In this document: positions 1-9,655 of the stretch, in pieces | How positions within the stretch are numbered: position 1 is the first letter of the stretch | How the letters are laid out: each line of letters begins with the position of its first letter | Assembly: GCA_902801425.1 (NCBI GenBank) | Contig: CADCIQ010000042.1 | Span: 21,135 to 85,134 of the forward strand | Length of the DNA: 64,000 nucleotides | Direction: 5' to 3' | Source: an uncultured Bacteroidales bacterium | GTDB lineage: Bacteria; Bacteroidota; Bacteroidia; Bacteroidales; Bacteroidaceae | Notes under the pieces: generated by a model | What the model was told of the DNA's origin: nothing | Databases searched by the model: none | The model's input: only the letters and a program-made list of their open reading frames with translations | Program-made: the position numbers and the translations under genes

Positions 1-90
1 GATACTCCATACATACTCCATAGATACTCCATAGTTTCGATGGAGAAGCGATGGAGTAACGATGGAGTATCTACGGAGGAAGAGCGAACC
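1..90. repeat. 11-bp phased palindromic array (copy 1, cut by window edge)
   Basis: Units ending in ACTCCAT recur every 11 bases at the left. After the centre CCATAGTTTCGATGG the pattern inverts to GATGG every 11 bases (GATGGAGAAGC, GATGGAGTAAC, GATGGAGTATC). The two arms are complementary and could form a long hairpin. The array is followed by GGAGGAAGAGCGAACCT, a flank also found, reverse-complemented, beside the array at 31.1 kb. It lies just downstream of the GH9 stop codon, so it may also act as a transcript end. Confidence 0.75.
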
Positions 91-103
91 TTCAACGGAG
101 GAA

Positions 104-1909
104 CTACTTACTCAGATTGGCATCAATGGTCATCATCAAACCAACGAGATAGGCGTTCCAGTTGATGGCGATCTCATTACTTGCATAACTGTTGACATCA
201 TCGGTATATGACTCGTCGGCAGCCTTTGATGGATATGAGGTCACATTAGCAATATCCTGCTGTCCCGGATTAGGACCACCTGCAAGGAATCCCGGTAACG
301 GAGCATCAATACCGTCAGCAGCAGAGAGACGCTGGTGAGGATGCATTACCTGCTTTGTTCCGAAGCCTGTAACGAAACAATAGCCCGTGGCGTTACGCCC
401 AAGGAGATAGTCGGCATCGGCAATAGCAGCAGAGAGATACTTATGATCCTTTGTGAGGGTATAGGCGTAGGTAAGGGCGATTCCCTGTCCGGCACACATC
501 TCGCTGTTACTTCCCCAAGGGAAGTCCTGTTCACGATTGCCATGAGGGGCGTTGAAGCTTGATGTCGGCATTCTAAGCATACACTCATCGCAGAATGCGA
601 GAAGGTCAGCCTTCATTTTCTCTACAGGGAAGTCGATACCGTCAACCTTACCGAGAAGGCTCTGGTTGATCCATTGCTGAACACCAAGACCTGATACCTC
701 TCCCCAAGTAGGTACTCGATAGCTCTGTGGCATAAATGCCTTTGCCTGCTCGAAATATGAGTTCTGCTTAGTGGTGAGGTAAAGCTCGGTAGCAGCCCAG
801 AAGAATTCATCGGCAGAAGCCTTATCGTCATACATACCAGTATTCACCTTTGGAGAATACTTTTCGTTGTTACCCGGCTGATCATAGAAGAAGTTCGGGT
901 TCTTCACAGCCCAAGCGTATGCGCGTTCAGCAGCCTTTACTGCCTCCTTTGCAAAAGACTGATACTTAGGATATGCAGAATAGATACGGGCTGCCTGTGC
1001 AAGGGAAGCGGCAAAGTCGAGAGCCGCCTGTGTACTCTTCTGAACCACATAGCGGGTCTGATGACAGTTTGCCGGCATCTCAAAGCCCTCGAAATTAGGA
1101 GTGGTGAGCTTGTGGTAAACGCCTCCGTCGTATGGATCCTGCATGGTTATCATCCACTTGAGGTTATACATCACCTCATCGAGGAAATCAGGAACGGCAT
1201 CCTCAGACTCAGGAATGACGAGGTTCATCTTATCAGCATACGCCTTGTTAAGCTCATAAGCCTGAAGGAGAACGCCGATTGTGAAACCAGAGTTCACGAT
1301 ATACTTATTGAAGTCTCCGGCATCATACCAACCATAAGGTGAGGAGATTACGGTTCCTGCAGGACGCAAGGGAGATGCAGCAGACTGGTGAACAACGACC
1401 TTGTTATCCATGTGGGCAGCAGGACGGGCATATACTCCTGCATATTTCTCTTCGATAGGCATAGCTGTACGCTGAAGATAGAAAGCCTTCATTCCAGCCT
1501 TGGCTACATCGGCAAAGGCATTGTCCTTGATGACAACTTCCTGTTGTTCCTTACCTGCCACAAGGGTATATGTTCCAGGTGTCTTTACCGTAGAGAAATC
1601 CACGATCTGACGAACTTTCTGGGTAAAAGGAGATACAGAGGTACGTACAGCCTTTCCTGCCCATACCTTCTTGCCCTTGGCATCCTTCAAAGTAAATGAC
1701 TTTGCCGTTACCGTTGGCTCGATTACTGCCACCTTTGTTTCAGATGGGTAGTAGCCTACTTGGTTGACTTTGATAGATTGGGCTAAAGAACAGGCAGAAG
1801 TAGAGAGGAGGAAGGAAAGGAAAAGCAACCCCTTTCCTGCCCTACGGGCATCCTTTCCCCGTGAAGGGGCAAGGAAAAAGTTACATTTATTAGCTATGAG
1901 GTTTCGCAT
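104..1909 (-). CDS. GH9 endoglucanase-type cellulase with N-terminal Ig-like domain, secreted
   Basis: This 601-residue protein has a hydrophobic signal segment ending near residue 44 (SLAQ), an Ig-like CelD_N-type domain at about 45-130 and a GH9 catalytic domain from about 140 to the end. The catalytic base motif YDAGD is at 195-199, HPHQRLS lies near 527 and the general acid is E579 in NEIAINWNA. GH9 enzymes cleave beta-1,4-glucan. It is the last gene of the glucan/glucomannan set, 117 bases after GH3. The first 27 or so residues (APSRGKDARRAGKG) are translated from a palindromic repeat that also supplies the only usable ATG before the signal peptide. Substrate is inferred; endo versus exo action cannot be told from sequence. 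Confidence 0.93.
   Translation of the reverse strand: MRNLIANKCNFFLAPSRGKDARRAGKGLLFLSFLLSTSACSLAQSIKVNQVGYYPSETKVAVIEPTVTAKSFTLKDAKGKKVWAGKAVRTSVSPFTQKVRQIVDFSTVKTPGTYTLVAGKEQQEVVIKDNAFADVAKAGMKAFYLQRTAMPIEEKYAGVYARPAAHMDNKVVVHQSAASPLRPAGTVISSPYGWYDAGDFNKYIVNSGFTIGVLLQAYELNKAYADKMNLVIPESEDAVPDFLDEVMYNLKWMITMQDPYDGGVYHKLTTPNFEGFEMPANCHQTRYVVQKSTQAALDFAASLAQAARIYSAYPKYQSFAKEAVKAAERAYAWAVKNPNFFYDQPGNNEKYSPKVNTGMYDDKASADEFFWAATELYLTTKQNSYFEQAKAFMPQSYRVPTWGEVSGLGVQQWINQSLLGKVDGIDFPVEKMKADLLAFCDECMLRMPTSSFNAPHGNREQDFPWGSNSEMCAGQGIALTYAYTLTKDHKYLSAAIADADYLLGRNATGYCFVTGFGTKQVMHPHQRLSAADGIDAPLPGFLAGGPNPGQQDIANVTSYPSKAADESYTDDVNSYASNEIAINWNAYLVGLMMTIDANLSK
1824..1909. repeat. Palindromic half-element forming the N-terminus of the GH9 gene
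   Basis: On the plus strand CCTGCCCTACGGGCATCC followed by AAGGGGCAAGGAAAAA matches half of the inverted elements at 60.4 and 62.1 kb (CCTGCCCTTCGGGCATCC, AAGGGGCGAGGAAAAA). The adjoining start ATGCGAAACCTCATAGC resembles the start of the gene at 40078 (ATGCGAAACCACATAGC). The repeat is read in frame as the first part of the GH9 precursor. Confidence 0.75.
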
Positions 1910-1965
1910 AATGATTTTATAAAATTTTTAATTATTGATTACTTGTGAGGAATTTTACTAACTTG

Positions 1966-2022
1966 CCCCCTTCCCCATCCACGGGGGAAGGGTTGGGGTT
2001 AGGGGTCGCTGGGGGTGGGTCT
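1966..2022. repeat. GC-rich palindromic repeat between GH3 and GH9
   Basis: CCCCCTTCCCCATCCACGGG is followed by its near complement and a G-rich tail (GGGTTGGGGTTAGGGG). It starts soon after the GH3 stop codon in the transcript and resembles the intra-operon elements elsewhere in the window. It could attenuate or stabilise the operon message. Confidence 0.6.
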
Positions 2023-2026
2023 GTTT

Positions 2027-4375
2027 TTATTTTCCCTTTATCTTAACCACCTGATCCTCCACCTGCAACGTAAACTCTCCCGGCTCAAATACCCAGTTTC
2101 CCTGAGAATTTACGAATGAGAGATTCTTGGCAGGGAGAGAGAATGTAACGGTTTTCTGTTCACCAGCCTTGAGCTCAATCTTGGTAAAGTCGCGAAGACG
2201 ACGGATTTCCGGGGTCTGGGAAGCGACAAGGTCGCTTGAGAAGAGAAGGACAGACTGCTTGCCGTTCATATCACCAGCATTACGGACATCTACACTTATG
2301 GTAAGCGTATCATTAACCGTGAACTCAGAAGGAGTACAACGAAGATTTTTATAATAGTAGGTATTATAGCTCTTGCCATAGCCGAAAGGCCATTGGAAAG
2401 CAACATCTGCACTATAGTCGTAAGAACCTTCCATTGTTCCAACCACCTCAGAAACACGATAGTCATAACAGTTGAACGCGCTAATGGTGCGAGGATATGA
2501 GAATGGGAGCTTACCAGAAAAATCCTCCTTACCAGAAAGCAGAGCCGCAAGGGCATCACCACCACAATTAGAAGGGAGCATTACATCAACAACTGCCCTT
2601 GCAAGTGGCTCGATGTCAGAAATAATACGAGGACGACCTTCATTCAGGATAAGGACGACAGGCTTGCCCGTAGATGCGAGAGCCTTGACGAGATTACGCT
2701 GATTCTCAGAGAGATTGAGGTCTGTGAGATTACCCGGAGTCTCGGTGTATGAGTTCTCGCCAATACAAGCAATTATGATATCGGCATCCTTCGCTTTCTG
2801 CTTTACAGCCGCCATACTTGCATCCGCAAGGTTTTCCTCATAATAAGCACCATCGTTCTTATAGGTAAGGGTATTGTCAAGTGTCACATTATCAGCACCA
2901 TACTCCTTGCAGAGAGCTTCAAAGATCGTGTTTGGCTTGATGAACGGGCCACCATCCTTCGCCTTACGATTGGCGGTATCCTCAGCAAGCTTTGCAAGAA
3001 TTTCATCCGCATAACTTCCCTGCCATGTATAGCTCCAGCCGCCATTAAGGGCACGAAGGGAATTGGCATTAGGACCAGTAACGAGAATCTTCTTGCCCTT
3101 TGCAATAGGCAGAATATCCTCATTTTTTAGCAATACAATTGACTCAAGAGCGCCCTGATAAGACACAGCCTTATGCTCGGCAGAGGCAAATTCCGGATAA
3201 TCCTTCAGCTTCTGATAAGGATGATCAAAGAGATCCAGACGATATTTCAGACGGAGGATTCTGCGACAAGCATCATCAATACGAGACTGTGGGATTCTGC
3301 CCTCAGAAACGAGCTCTTCCATCAATGGAACAACACTACAATCATAAGGTTCCATAATCATATCAATTCCGGCATTGACAGCAAGTTCAAGAGCATCCTT
3401 CTTGTTTGCTGCAACCTTTTCACGTCCAAAGAGGTTATTCACATCAGCCCAGTCAGTTATGAGCATTCCATCCCAGTTCAGACCTTCTTTTAACCAGCCT
3501 GTGAGAATTTCCTTGTTAGCGTGCATCGGAACATAGTTCACACTACCAGAATTGACCATAATTGTCAAGGCTCCAGCCTCGACGCAAGCCTTGTAAGGAG
3601 CGAAATGTTTTTCCTTCAAGTCCTGAATAGAGATGATAGAAGGAGTTCTATCCTTTCCAGTCACAGGAGCACCATAGCCAAGGAAGTGCTTGAGCGATAC
3701 AGCCACGTTCTTCTGTCCGATATGATTTGGATCAGAGCCCTGGAATCCCAAGGTCATAGCCTTACCCATTTCTGCATTAACGAGACAATCCTCTCCGAAG
3801 TTCTCCCAACAGCGAGGCCAACGGGCATCACGGGATAAATCCATCGTAGGGGAATAGGTCCAAGGCACGGAGCAAGCACGAGTCTCGTAAGCCGTAACCT
3901 CAGCAGCTCGGCGTGCAATATCCCTGTTGAAAGTAGCACCCACATTGATATTCTGAGGCATGAGCGTGCCATCGGTGGTATATGTAACACCATGATTCTC
4001 ATCCACTCCAAAGACCGTAGGAATACCGAGATGCTTGATAGAAGCACGCTGGAGCTGCTCTATGTAGCCACCCCACTCTGCAGCAGGAACACCCGTAGGA
4101 CCAGGGGTGTTAAGGAATGAACCGACACGGAAATTCACCAGAAGCGAGTCAAGCTTATGCTGATCAATGATGAAATTTCCTTTGGCATCCGTGGTCATTA
4201 TTCCACGAAGATCAAGCTCCACCATCTGCCCAAGCTTGTCTCTCAGAGACATCTTAGCCATCTGTGCCTCAATCTTAGCCTCTAAGACAGCATCAGCGGC
4301 AATGGCAGGTTGTGCCATTGTCGCTGTTGAATATAGAATTGATGATAGTAATATACTACCAAATAAGGATTTCAT
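2027..4375 (-). CDS. GH3 beta-glucosidase / cellodextrin hydrolase, exported
   Basis: The protein is 782 residues with a signal peptide (cleavage after about ATMAQ, residue 21). It has the (beta/alpha)8 domain of GH3 to about 390, with the nucleophile D308 in ITDWAD, then the alpha/beta sandwich domain to about 640 and a C-terminal fibronectin III-like domain at about 690-780. GH3 enzymes of this layout release glucose from the non-reducing end of beta-glucans and cello-oligosaccharides, most likely in the periplasm. It lies 12 bases downstream of the GH94 gene and upstream of GH9. Exact substrate (beta-glucoside or beta-xyloside) is not settled by the sequence. Confidence 0.93.
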   Translation of the reverse strand: MKSLFGSILLSSILYSTATMAQPAIAADAVLEAKIEAQMAKMSLRDKLGQMVELDLRGIMTTDAKGNFIIDQHKLDSLLVNFRVGSFLNTPGPTGVPAAEWGGYIEQLQRASIKHLGIPTVFGVDENHGVTYTTDGTLMPQNINVGATFNRDIARRAAEVTAYETRACSVPWTYSPTMDLSRDARWPRCWENFGEDCLVNAEMGKAMTLGFQGSDPNHIGQKNVAVSLKHFLGYGAPVTGKDRTPSIISIQDLKEKHFAPYKACVEAGALTIMVNSGSVNYVPMHANKEILTGWLKEGLNWDGMLITDWADVNNLFGREKVAANKKDALELAVNAGIDMIMEPYDCSVVPLMEELVSEGRIPQSRIDDACRRILRLKYRLDLFDHPYQKLKDYPEFASAEHKAVSYQGALESIVLLKNEDILPIAKGKKILVTGPNANSLRALNGGWSYTWQGSYADEILAKLAEDTANRKAKDGGPFIKPNTIFEALCKEYGADNVTLDNTLTYKNDGAYYEENLADASMAAVKQKAKDADIIIACIGENSYTETPGNLTDLNLSENQRNLVKALASTGKPVVLILNEGRPRIISDIEPLARAVVDVMLPSNCGGDALAALLSGKEDFSGKLPFSYPRTISAFNCYDYRVSEVVGTMEGSYDYSADVAFQWPFGYGKSYNTYYYKNLRCTPSEFTVNDTLTISVDVRNAGDMNGKQSVLLFSSDLVASQTPEIRRLRDFTKIELKAGEQKTVTFSLPAKNLSFVNSQGNWVFEPGEFTLQVEDQVVKIKGK

Positions 4376-4387
4376 AATTAGTAATTT

Positions 4388-6880
4388 TTACATTACAACT
4401 TCCACAACGTGCTTACCAGGAGTTGCCTTGATGATGTTGCCTTCGATAGCTACGCCATCAACGGTAATGCTCTTCACGCCCTTCTGGTTGCCGTTAGGAT
4501 TCTTTACGGTAATATCATATTCTGTACCACGGAGAATACGCTTAACGCTATACTCCTTGATCTCAGAATCAAGACATGGATCAATCATGATACCATCGTA
4601 TGTTGGCTTGATACCGAGCAGATACTGGCTGACTGTGAGCCACATCCAAGCAGCAGTACCTGTGAGCCATGAGTTCTTACCCTCACCTGGCTTAGCAGCA
4701 TCCTTACCTGCCACCATCTGGCAGTTTACATATGGCTCAACCTTGTGGAGAGCCTGATCCTTGAGGTACATAGGGCTGATCTTACGGAAGAGTTCCCAAG
4801 CATCGTTACCACGTCCGGCAACAGTCTCACCGATGATAACCCAAGGGTTGTTGTGGCAGAAGATACCCGCATTCTCCTTATAACCTGCAGGATAAGATGA
4901 AATCTCACCCATCTCAACGTGATATGTTGTATATGCAGGATTGTTGAGTACCATACCATGCTCGCAATCGAGGTATTTCTTACAAGAATCGATAGCTTTG
5001 TCAACCATACCTTCCTCAAGTCCGATACCTGCCATTGTGCAGAAGCCCTGTGACTCGATAAATATCTTGCCTTCCTCGCACTCGTTAGAGCCGATCTTAT
5101 TGCCGTAGAAATCGTATGCACGAAGATACCATTCACCATCCCAGCCATGCTTCTTAACAGCCTCAACCATAGAGTCGATGCACTTCTGGGCACGCTCAGC
5201 CTCAGCATTATCGCCAATCTGCTTGCAAAGCTCAACATAGTCCTTACCTGTTACAACGAAGAGACCTGCAATCATAAGAGACTCAGCCTTAGAGCCCTCT
5301 GAGTTGTTCTCTGTTGTCTGGAATGACTCGTTAGGATCCCATGAGAAACAGTTGAGGTTAAGACAGTCGTTCCAGTCAGCACGTCCGATAAGAGGAAGCA
5401 TGTGAGGACCGAGGTTCTCTACAACGTGATTGAAAGAGATACGGAGGTGTTCCATGAGAGTAACCTCTGTACCTGGCTCGTTATCGAATGGTACTGGCTC
5501 CTGAAGGATAGAGAAATCGCCAGTCTCCTTGATATAAGCCACTGTACCGAAAATCAACCAGCATGGGTCATCATTGAAACCACCACCGATGTCATTGTTA
5601 CCATGCTTTGTAAGTGGCTGATACTGATGGTAGCAACCACCGTCAGGGAACTGTGTAGATGCAATATCGATGATACGTTCACGGGCACGACTTGGAATCT
5701 GGTGCACGAAACCAACGAGATCCTGATTAGAATCACGGAAGCCCATGCCACGACCTACACCACTCTCGAAGAAACTTGCAGAACGAGAGAAGTTGAATGT
5801 GATCATACATTGATACTGGCTCCAGATATTAACCATACGGTTCAGACGCTCGTCACTTGACTTGACAACATACTTGTCGAGCAGAGCATCCCACATCTGA
5901 GCAAGTTCTGCAAAGGCTGCATCAACAGCCTCAACGGTTGAGAACTTCTCGATAAGTGCCTTAGCCTTAGCCTTGTTTACGAGTGTTACGTCTGAATCCT
6001 GTGAAGAGATGAGAGTGCCGTTCTTCTTGCGCTCAATATCCTCGGCAGAGAACTTCTCTTCCTGAGCATTCTCCACATAACCGAGCATGAAGATAAAGTC
6101 CTTGCTCTCACCCGGAGCAAGCTCTACCTCTATATAATGAGAAGCGATAGGGCTCCAGCCATGTGCCAATGAGTTGCTTGGCTTGCCTGCCATAACACAC
6201 TGAGGATCAGCGAACTCGTTGTAAAGTCCGATGAAAGACTCGCGATCGGTATCATAACCATCAATCTTCGCATTAGTTACTGTATAATATGCGTAATGGT
6301 TACGACGCTCCTTATACTCGGTCTTATGATAGATAGTAGCACCATCAATCTCCACCTCACCAGTTGACCAGTTACGCTGGAAGTTCTCCATATCAGTTGC
6401 GGCATTCCAGAGACACCACTCTGCGAAAGAGAAGATCTTTATTGTCTTCTTCTCAGATGTGGTATTCTTGAGCGTAACCTTCTGAATTTCAGCCCATGTC
6501 TTCAAAGGAACGAAGAAGAGGACAGAAGCCTCAATACCGTTCTTTGAACCTGTGATACGGGTGTAGTTCATACCATGACGGCACTCATAGAAATCGAGCG
6601 GAGTCTTGCAAGGTTTCCAACCTGGATTCCAGACTGTACCATTATCGTTGATATAGAAATAACGGCCGCCATTATCCATAGGAACGCCATTATAACGATA
6701 ACGGGTGATACGACGGAACTTAGCATCTTTATAGAAATCGTAGCCACCGCCAGTATTACTGATAAGACCGAAAAAATCCTCATTGCCGAGGTAGTTTATC
6801 CATGGGAACGGAGTAGCAGGATTAGTGATGACAAACTCACGGTTCTTGTCATCGAAATAGCCGAAATTCTTATTTTCCAT
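4388..6880 (-). CDS. GH94 cellobiose phosphorylase-like enzyme, cytoplasmic
   Basis: This 830-residue protein lacks a signal peptide, as expected for an intracellular phosphorylase. The N-terminal beta-sandwich begins with [13 protein letters not shown], and the (alpha/alpha)6 domain carries the GH94 signature ADWNDCLNL with the likely catalytic D505. The family cleaves cellobiose or a related beta-glucoside with phosphate, giving glucose 1-phosphate and saving ATP. The place among extracellular glucan and mannan hydrolases suggests it handles imported cellobiose or cello-oligosaccharides. Cellodextrin or mannosyl-glucose specificity remains possible. Confidence 0.92.
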   Translation of the reverse strand: MENKNFGYFDDKNREFVITNPATPFPWINYLGNEDFFGLISNTGGGYDFYKDAKFRRITRYRYNGVPMDNGGRYFYINDNGTVWNPGWKPCKTPLDFYECRHGMNYTRITGSKNGIEASVLFFVPLKTWAEIQKVTLKNTTSEKKTIKIFSFAEWCLWNAATDMENFQRNWSTGEVEIDGATIYHKTEYKERRNHYAYYTVTNAKIDGYDTDRESFIGLYNEFADPQCVMAGKPSNSLAHGWSPIASHYIEVELAPGESKDFIFMLGYVENAQEEKFSAEDIERKKNGTLISSQDSDVTLVNKAKAKALIEKFSTVEAVDAAFAELAQMWDALLDKYVVKSSDERLNRMVNIWSQYQCMITFNFSRSASFFESGVGRGMGFRDSNQDLVGFVHQIPSRARERIIDIASTQFPDGGCYHQYQPLTKHGNNDIGGGFNDDPCWLIFGTVAYIKETGDFSILQEPVPFDNEPGTEVTLMEHLRISFNHVVENLGPHMLPLIGRADWNDCLNLNCFSWDPNESFQTTENNSEGSKAESLMIAGLFVVTGKDYVELCKQIGDNAEAERAQKCIDSMVEAVKKHGWDGEWYLRAYDFYGNKIGSNECEEGKIFIESQGFCTMAGIGLEEGMVDKAIDSCKKYLDCEHGMVLNNPAYTTYHVEMGEISSYPAGYKENAGIFCHNNPWVIIGETVAGRGNDAWELFRKISPMYLKDQALHKVEPYVNCQMVAGKDAAKPGEGKNSWLTGTAAWMWLTVSQYLLGIKPTYDGIMIDPCLDSEIKEYSVKRILRGTEYDITVKNPNGNQKGVKSITVDGVAIEGNIIKATPGKHVVEVVM

Positions 6881-6889
6881 TTTCTTTTT

Positions 6890-6946
6890 TTACTTTATAC
6901 TTTTTACTTTACACTTTTCACTTTATACTTTACACTCTCTACTTTT
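6890..6946. repeat. T-rich short tandem repeat between the CE7 and GH94 genes
   Basis: ACTTTATACTTTTT, ACTTTACACTTTTC and ACTTTATACTTTACA follow each other with a period of 10-11 bases. The tract fills the gap between the CE7 stop and the GH94 start and is one of the AT-rich short-unit tracts seen throughout the window. Confidence 0.6.
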
Positions 6947-8225
6947 TCAATTTACTTAGCAGGAAGCCAAACCACTCCTCATACTGCTCTTCATACCAGA
7001 AGTGTCCTGTCTGCTGATATGGTGAGATAACTTTTTCACCTCCAGCCACATTGTATGTGGCATACATTGAAGTTGGTGCTACTACATCATCGTTATATCC
7101 GAATGAATACCAACCCGGAACGGTGATTCTCTTTGCAAAATTCACGCCGTCGTAGTATCTCATGCACCCTACCTCTGCCTGATCTGGCTTTTCCACCTGA
7201 TAGAAAAGATGCGGCCATCCACAAGCTACTTTCTTTAGGGCTGCCTCATGGTCGCACATAGCAGCATGAACTGGAGCATAGCAACTTACACGCTTATCGA
7301 GAGCCGTTGTGGCAAGGGTGAGGAAACCTCCCTGAGAAGATCCGCAGACTCCGAGATTCTTTCCGTCCCATTGCACGGCATCACCATTGCCGAATGCCTC
7401 AAGGAAGTCTATGGAACGAATACAACCTGTCACCACATGCTTGTAATAGGAACGGTCACGGTTATTACAGCCATTCAACCAATAGTCTGCCAAAGCAGCA
7501 GAGAAGAGGTTATCATAGTATAACTGATCCTTGATCACTGGTATTCCGTGAATACCTATCTCAAGTACGATAACGCCTTTCTTGCAAAGTCCCTCATCAC
7601 CACCGTATGGACGAACACCAGCCCCTGGAACTTTCAGTATCGCAGGATATTTGCCTGCCTTTGCAGGAACATTGAGAATACCATATACTCTCCTACCCCA
7701 TCGGTCATTATGGAATGAAACATGATATGTGCTCACATCTGCCGAAGAACGCTCTGGAAGGTACTCCATGTGTGGTTCAAGTGCCGTATTACGAGCTTCC
7801 TTTATAGCATTTGCCCAAAATTCATCAAAATCCTTTGGGCATTGTGCCTGGGGCTGTATCTTCTCTGGAGAAACGGCTGCTATGCAATGTGCCTGATAGT
7901 CTTTACCACCAACATGTGCCGTAGCCTTTAATTTATAGAAGCCCGGAACCTGCATCTTGCCAGTAATCTTTGCCGTTCCTGTCTTTAGAGTTATCTCTTT
8001 CTTTGTATCAGGATACATATCAGGTCCCATCTCGTATGATACTTTTACATCATCAAGAAGAGTGCCCGATTTCATGACACTTATGATAAAGCCTATATTC
8101 TCTCCTGTCTTATATGTCCAGTCCTTATGATCAGGCGTAATGGTCACAGTAATATTAGTGCCACGAATCTGAGCCTCTACACATACCGCAACAAACAACA
8201 TTATTATTGTTAAGACTTTCTTCAT
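6939..8225 (-). CDS. CE7-type acetyl xylan esterase family protein, exported
   Basis: The 428-residue protein has a signal peptide (cleavage after VEAQ, about residue 19), an N-terminal beta-sandwich to about 125 and an AXE1/cephalosporin C deacetylase-type alpha/beta hydrolase domain. The nucleophile is S297 in GSSQGG; a D in FGYNDDVV and an H in TGHFWYEE complete the triad. Such enzymes remove acetyl groups from xylan or mannan oligosaccharides. Its ATG overlaps the stop of the mannanase gene by 4 bases, so the two are translationally coupled. This suggests action on acetylated mannan oligosaccharides, which is inferred from context. Confidence 0.85.
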   Translation of the reverse strand: MKKVLTIIMLFVAVCVEAQIRGTNITVTITPDHKDWTYKTGENIGFIISVMKSGTLLDDVKVSYEMGPDMYPDTKKEITLKTGTAKITGKMQVPGFYKLKATAHVGGKDYQAHCIAAVSPEKIQPQAQCPKDFDEFWANAIKEARNTALEPHMEYLPERSSADVSTYHVSFHNDRWGRRVYGILNVPAKAGKYPAILKVPGAGVRPYGGDEGLCKKGVIVLEIGIHGIPVIKDQLYYDNLFSAALADYWLNGCNNRDRSYYKHVVTGCIRSIDFLEAFGNGDAVQWDGKNLGVCGSSQGGFLTLATTALDKRVSCYAPVHAAMCDHEAALKKVACGWPHLFYQVEKPDQAEVGCMRYYDGVNFAKRITVPGWYSFGYNDDVVAPTSMYATYNVAGGEKVISPYQQTGHFWYEEQYEEWFGFLLSKLKK

Positions 8226-9604
8226 TTGCTTATCCTCCTCGTCATTTCCTTAATAATCTCCATCGTAGATTTATCCACGGCGAAAACGGAGTTTAGTCCT
8301 TGTTCTTCCTGAGCAGGATCACAAACATAGTCATCCCAGCGCTGCCAGATAGTATGCTTGACATTTGCCTTGCCACCCCATCCCCAGAAGTTGCAGCCAG
8401 CAATCTTACCAGACTCAGCGATGATATTGAACACATATTTATAGTATGCGTCACGCCCCTTTGTCGCGCTTCCCGGAGTAAACAGGAAACGATCACGAGG
8501 ATAGCCGAACTCCTCAAGCACAATCGGGCGGCCAGCCTTCTCCATAAGCCGATATGCACGATTGATATATGCAAGGGTGGAATCACACGCCACCTTCACG
8601 TTATCCACGATAGGATCAGGTGCGCCCTCCTTTATAGTCTTGTCAGCATCATAGTTCTGGTTGAACTTACCAATCCAGCCCCAGTTATTTGGCCAGATAT
8701 GAATACAAGCATAGTCTATATTTGGGAGAGTATGAATAGCATTAAACAATCGCATATCATCCTCACAACCATGCTCGCCCTCACTACCAGTAGTAACAAG
8801 ATGGTTTGGATCAAGACTCTTTATCAAAGTTGACTGCTCGTCAATCCATTCTATGGACTTATACTTGTGCAACTCATCATTTATAAAGCAGCGTGGCTCA
8901 TTTGCTATCTCCCACGCCATCAAAGCCTTGCTATCCTTATATGGCTGACCAGTATATCTATTGGTACGAGTAACCATCTTTCGAACATGATCTGCAGCAA
9001 GCGCCTTTGCCTTGTCGTTGAGAATGAAATTTGACACATACTGCATGTACTCCCACCAGCCATCAATGCTTGGAACTGGAGTCTGGTCGAAATGTCGTGT
9101 ACCAGTGCCGTCCGACTTCTGAACATCACCCTTGAAGCCTACCCAATCAAGATACGCACCATAGCCGCCCGACCATTCCCAGGCATTATTGAAATAGAGC
9201 ACAGCCCTCATATCACGCTTCTCAAGCTCTGCCATGAGGAAGTCGAGACCTGCGAGAATAGTATCATTATATACTCCAGGTTCTGATTGCAGCTTGGGTG
9301 CTATATGACTTGGAATGCCATCACGACCATCACCACCTATGAGCACACGCACATTATCAATGCCTACGGCACGCATATCGTCAAGTTCCTGTATGAGACG
9401 CTTACGATTACCTCCTTGGCCCTCACTTCCGAGGATAGCGCCATACCAAAGGTTTGTACCTACATAGCGATATTCCTTGCCCTGCAAATAGAACTTTCCA
9501 TCCTTTATAGAGACAAAGGAGGTTCCCTCCTCTGCCCTTGCTACCAAAGCAAGCAGACAGAAGAGTAGAACCACACTACACTTACTACAAACTAACTTAA
9601 TCAT
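8222..9604 (-). CDS. GH5 (subfamily 7-like) endo-beta-1,4-mannanase, secreted
   Basis: The 460-residue protein has a signal peptide (cleavage after about VARA, residue 24). It is a single (beta/alpha)8 domain with GTNLWYGAILGS near 50-60, the acid/base E236 in WEIANEP, an aromatic stretch HIWPNNWGW near 302-310 and the nucleophile E365 in VLEEFG. These features are typical of GH5 subfamily 7 beta-mannanases that cut mannan and glucomannan backbones. It sits between an SGNH esterase and a CE7 esterase. The subfamily call is from motif memory rather than an alignment. Confidence 0.88.
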   Translation of the reverse strand: MIKLVCSKCSVVLLFCLLALVARAEEGTSFVSIKDGKFYLQGKEYRYVGTNLWYGAILGSEGQGGNRKRLIQELDDMRAVGIDNVRVLIGGDGRDGIPSHIAPKLQSEPGVYNDTILAGLDFLMAELEKRDMRAVLYFNNAWEWSGGYGAYLDWVGFKGDVQKSDGTGTRHFDQTPVPSIDGWWEYMQYVSNFILNDKAKALAADHVRKMVTRTNRYTGQPYKDSKALMAWEIANEPRCFINDELHKYKSIEWIDEQSTLIKSLDPNHLVTTGSEGEHGCEDDMRLFNAIHTLPNIDYACIHIWPNNWGWIGKFNQNYDADKTIKEGAPDPIVDNVKVACDSTLAYINRAYRLMEKAGRPIVLEEFGYPRDRFLFTPGSATKGRDAYYKYVFNIIAESGKIAGCNFWGWGGKANVKHTIWQRWDDYVCDPAQEEQGLNSVFAVDKSTMEIIKEMTRRISK

Positions 9605-9617
9605 TTTCTTGTCAAAT

Positions 9618-9655
9618 TGGAGTTCGAGGAGTACAAGAAGTAACGCTCCTTATTA
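9618..9655. repeat. Short palindromic repeat between the acetylesterase and mannanase genes
   Basis: GAGGAGTACAAGAAGTAACG followed by CTCCTTATTACTTC is partly self-complementary. The same words (GGAGTACAAG, GTAACGTTCCTT) recur in the palindrome at 13.78-13.90 kb, so this is a second member of that repeat. Confidence 0.55.

Noticed and set aside
4167-4757. Plus-strand frame opposite the GH3 and GH94 junction
   Set aside because: Spans two genuine genes on the other strand and shows no protein-like pattern.
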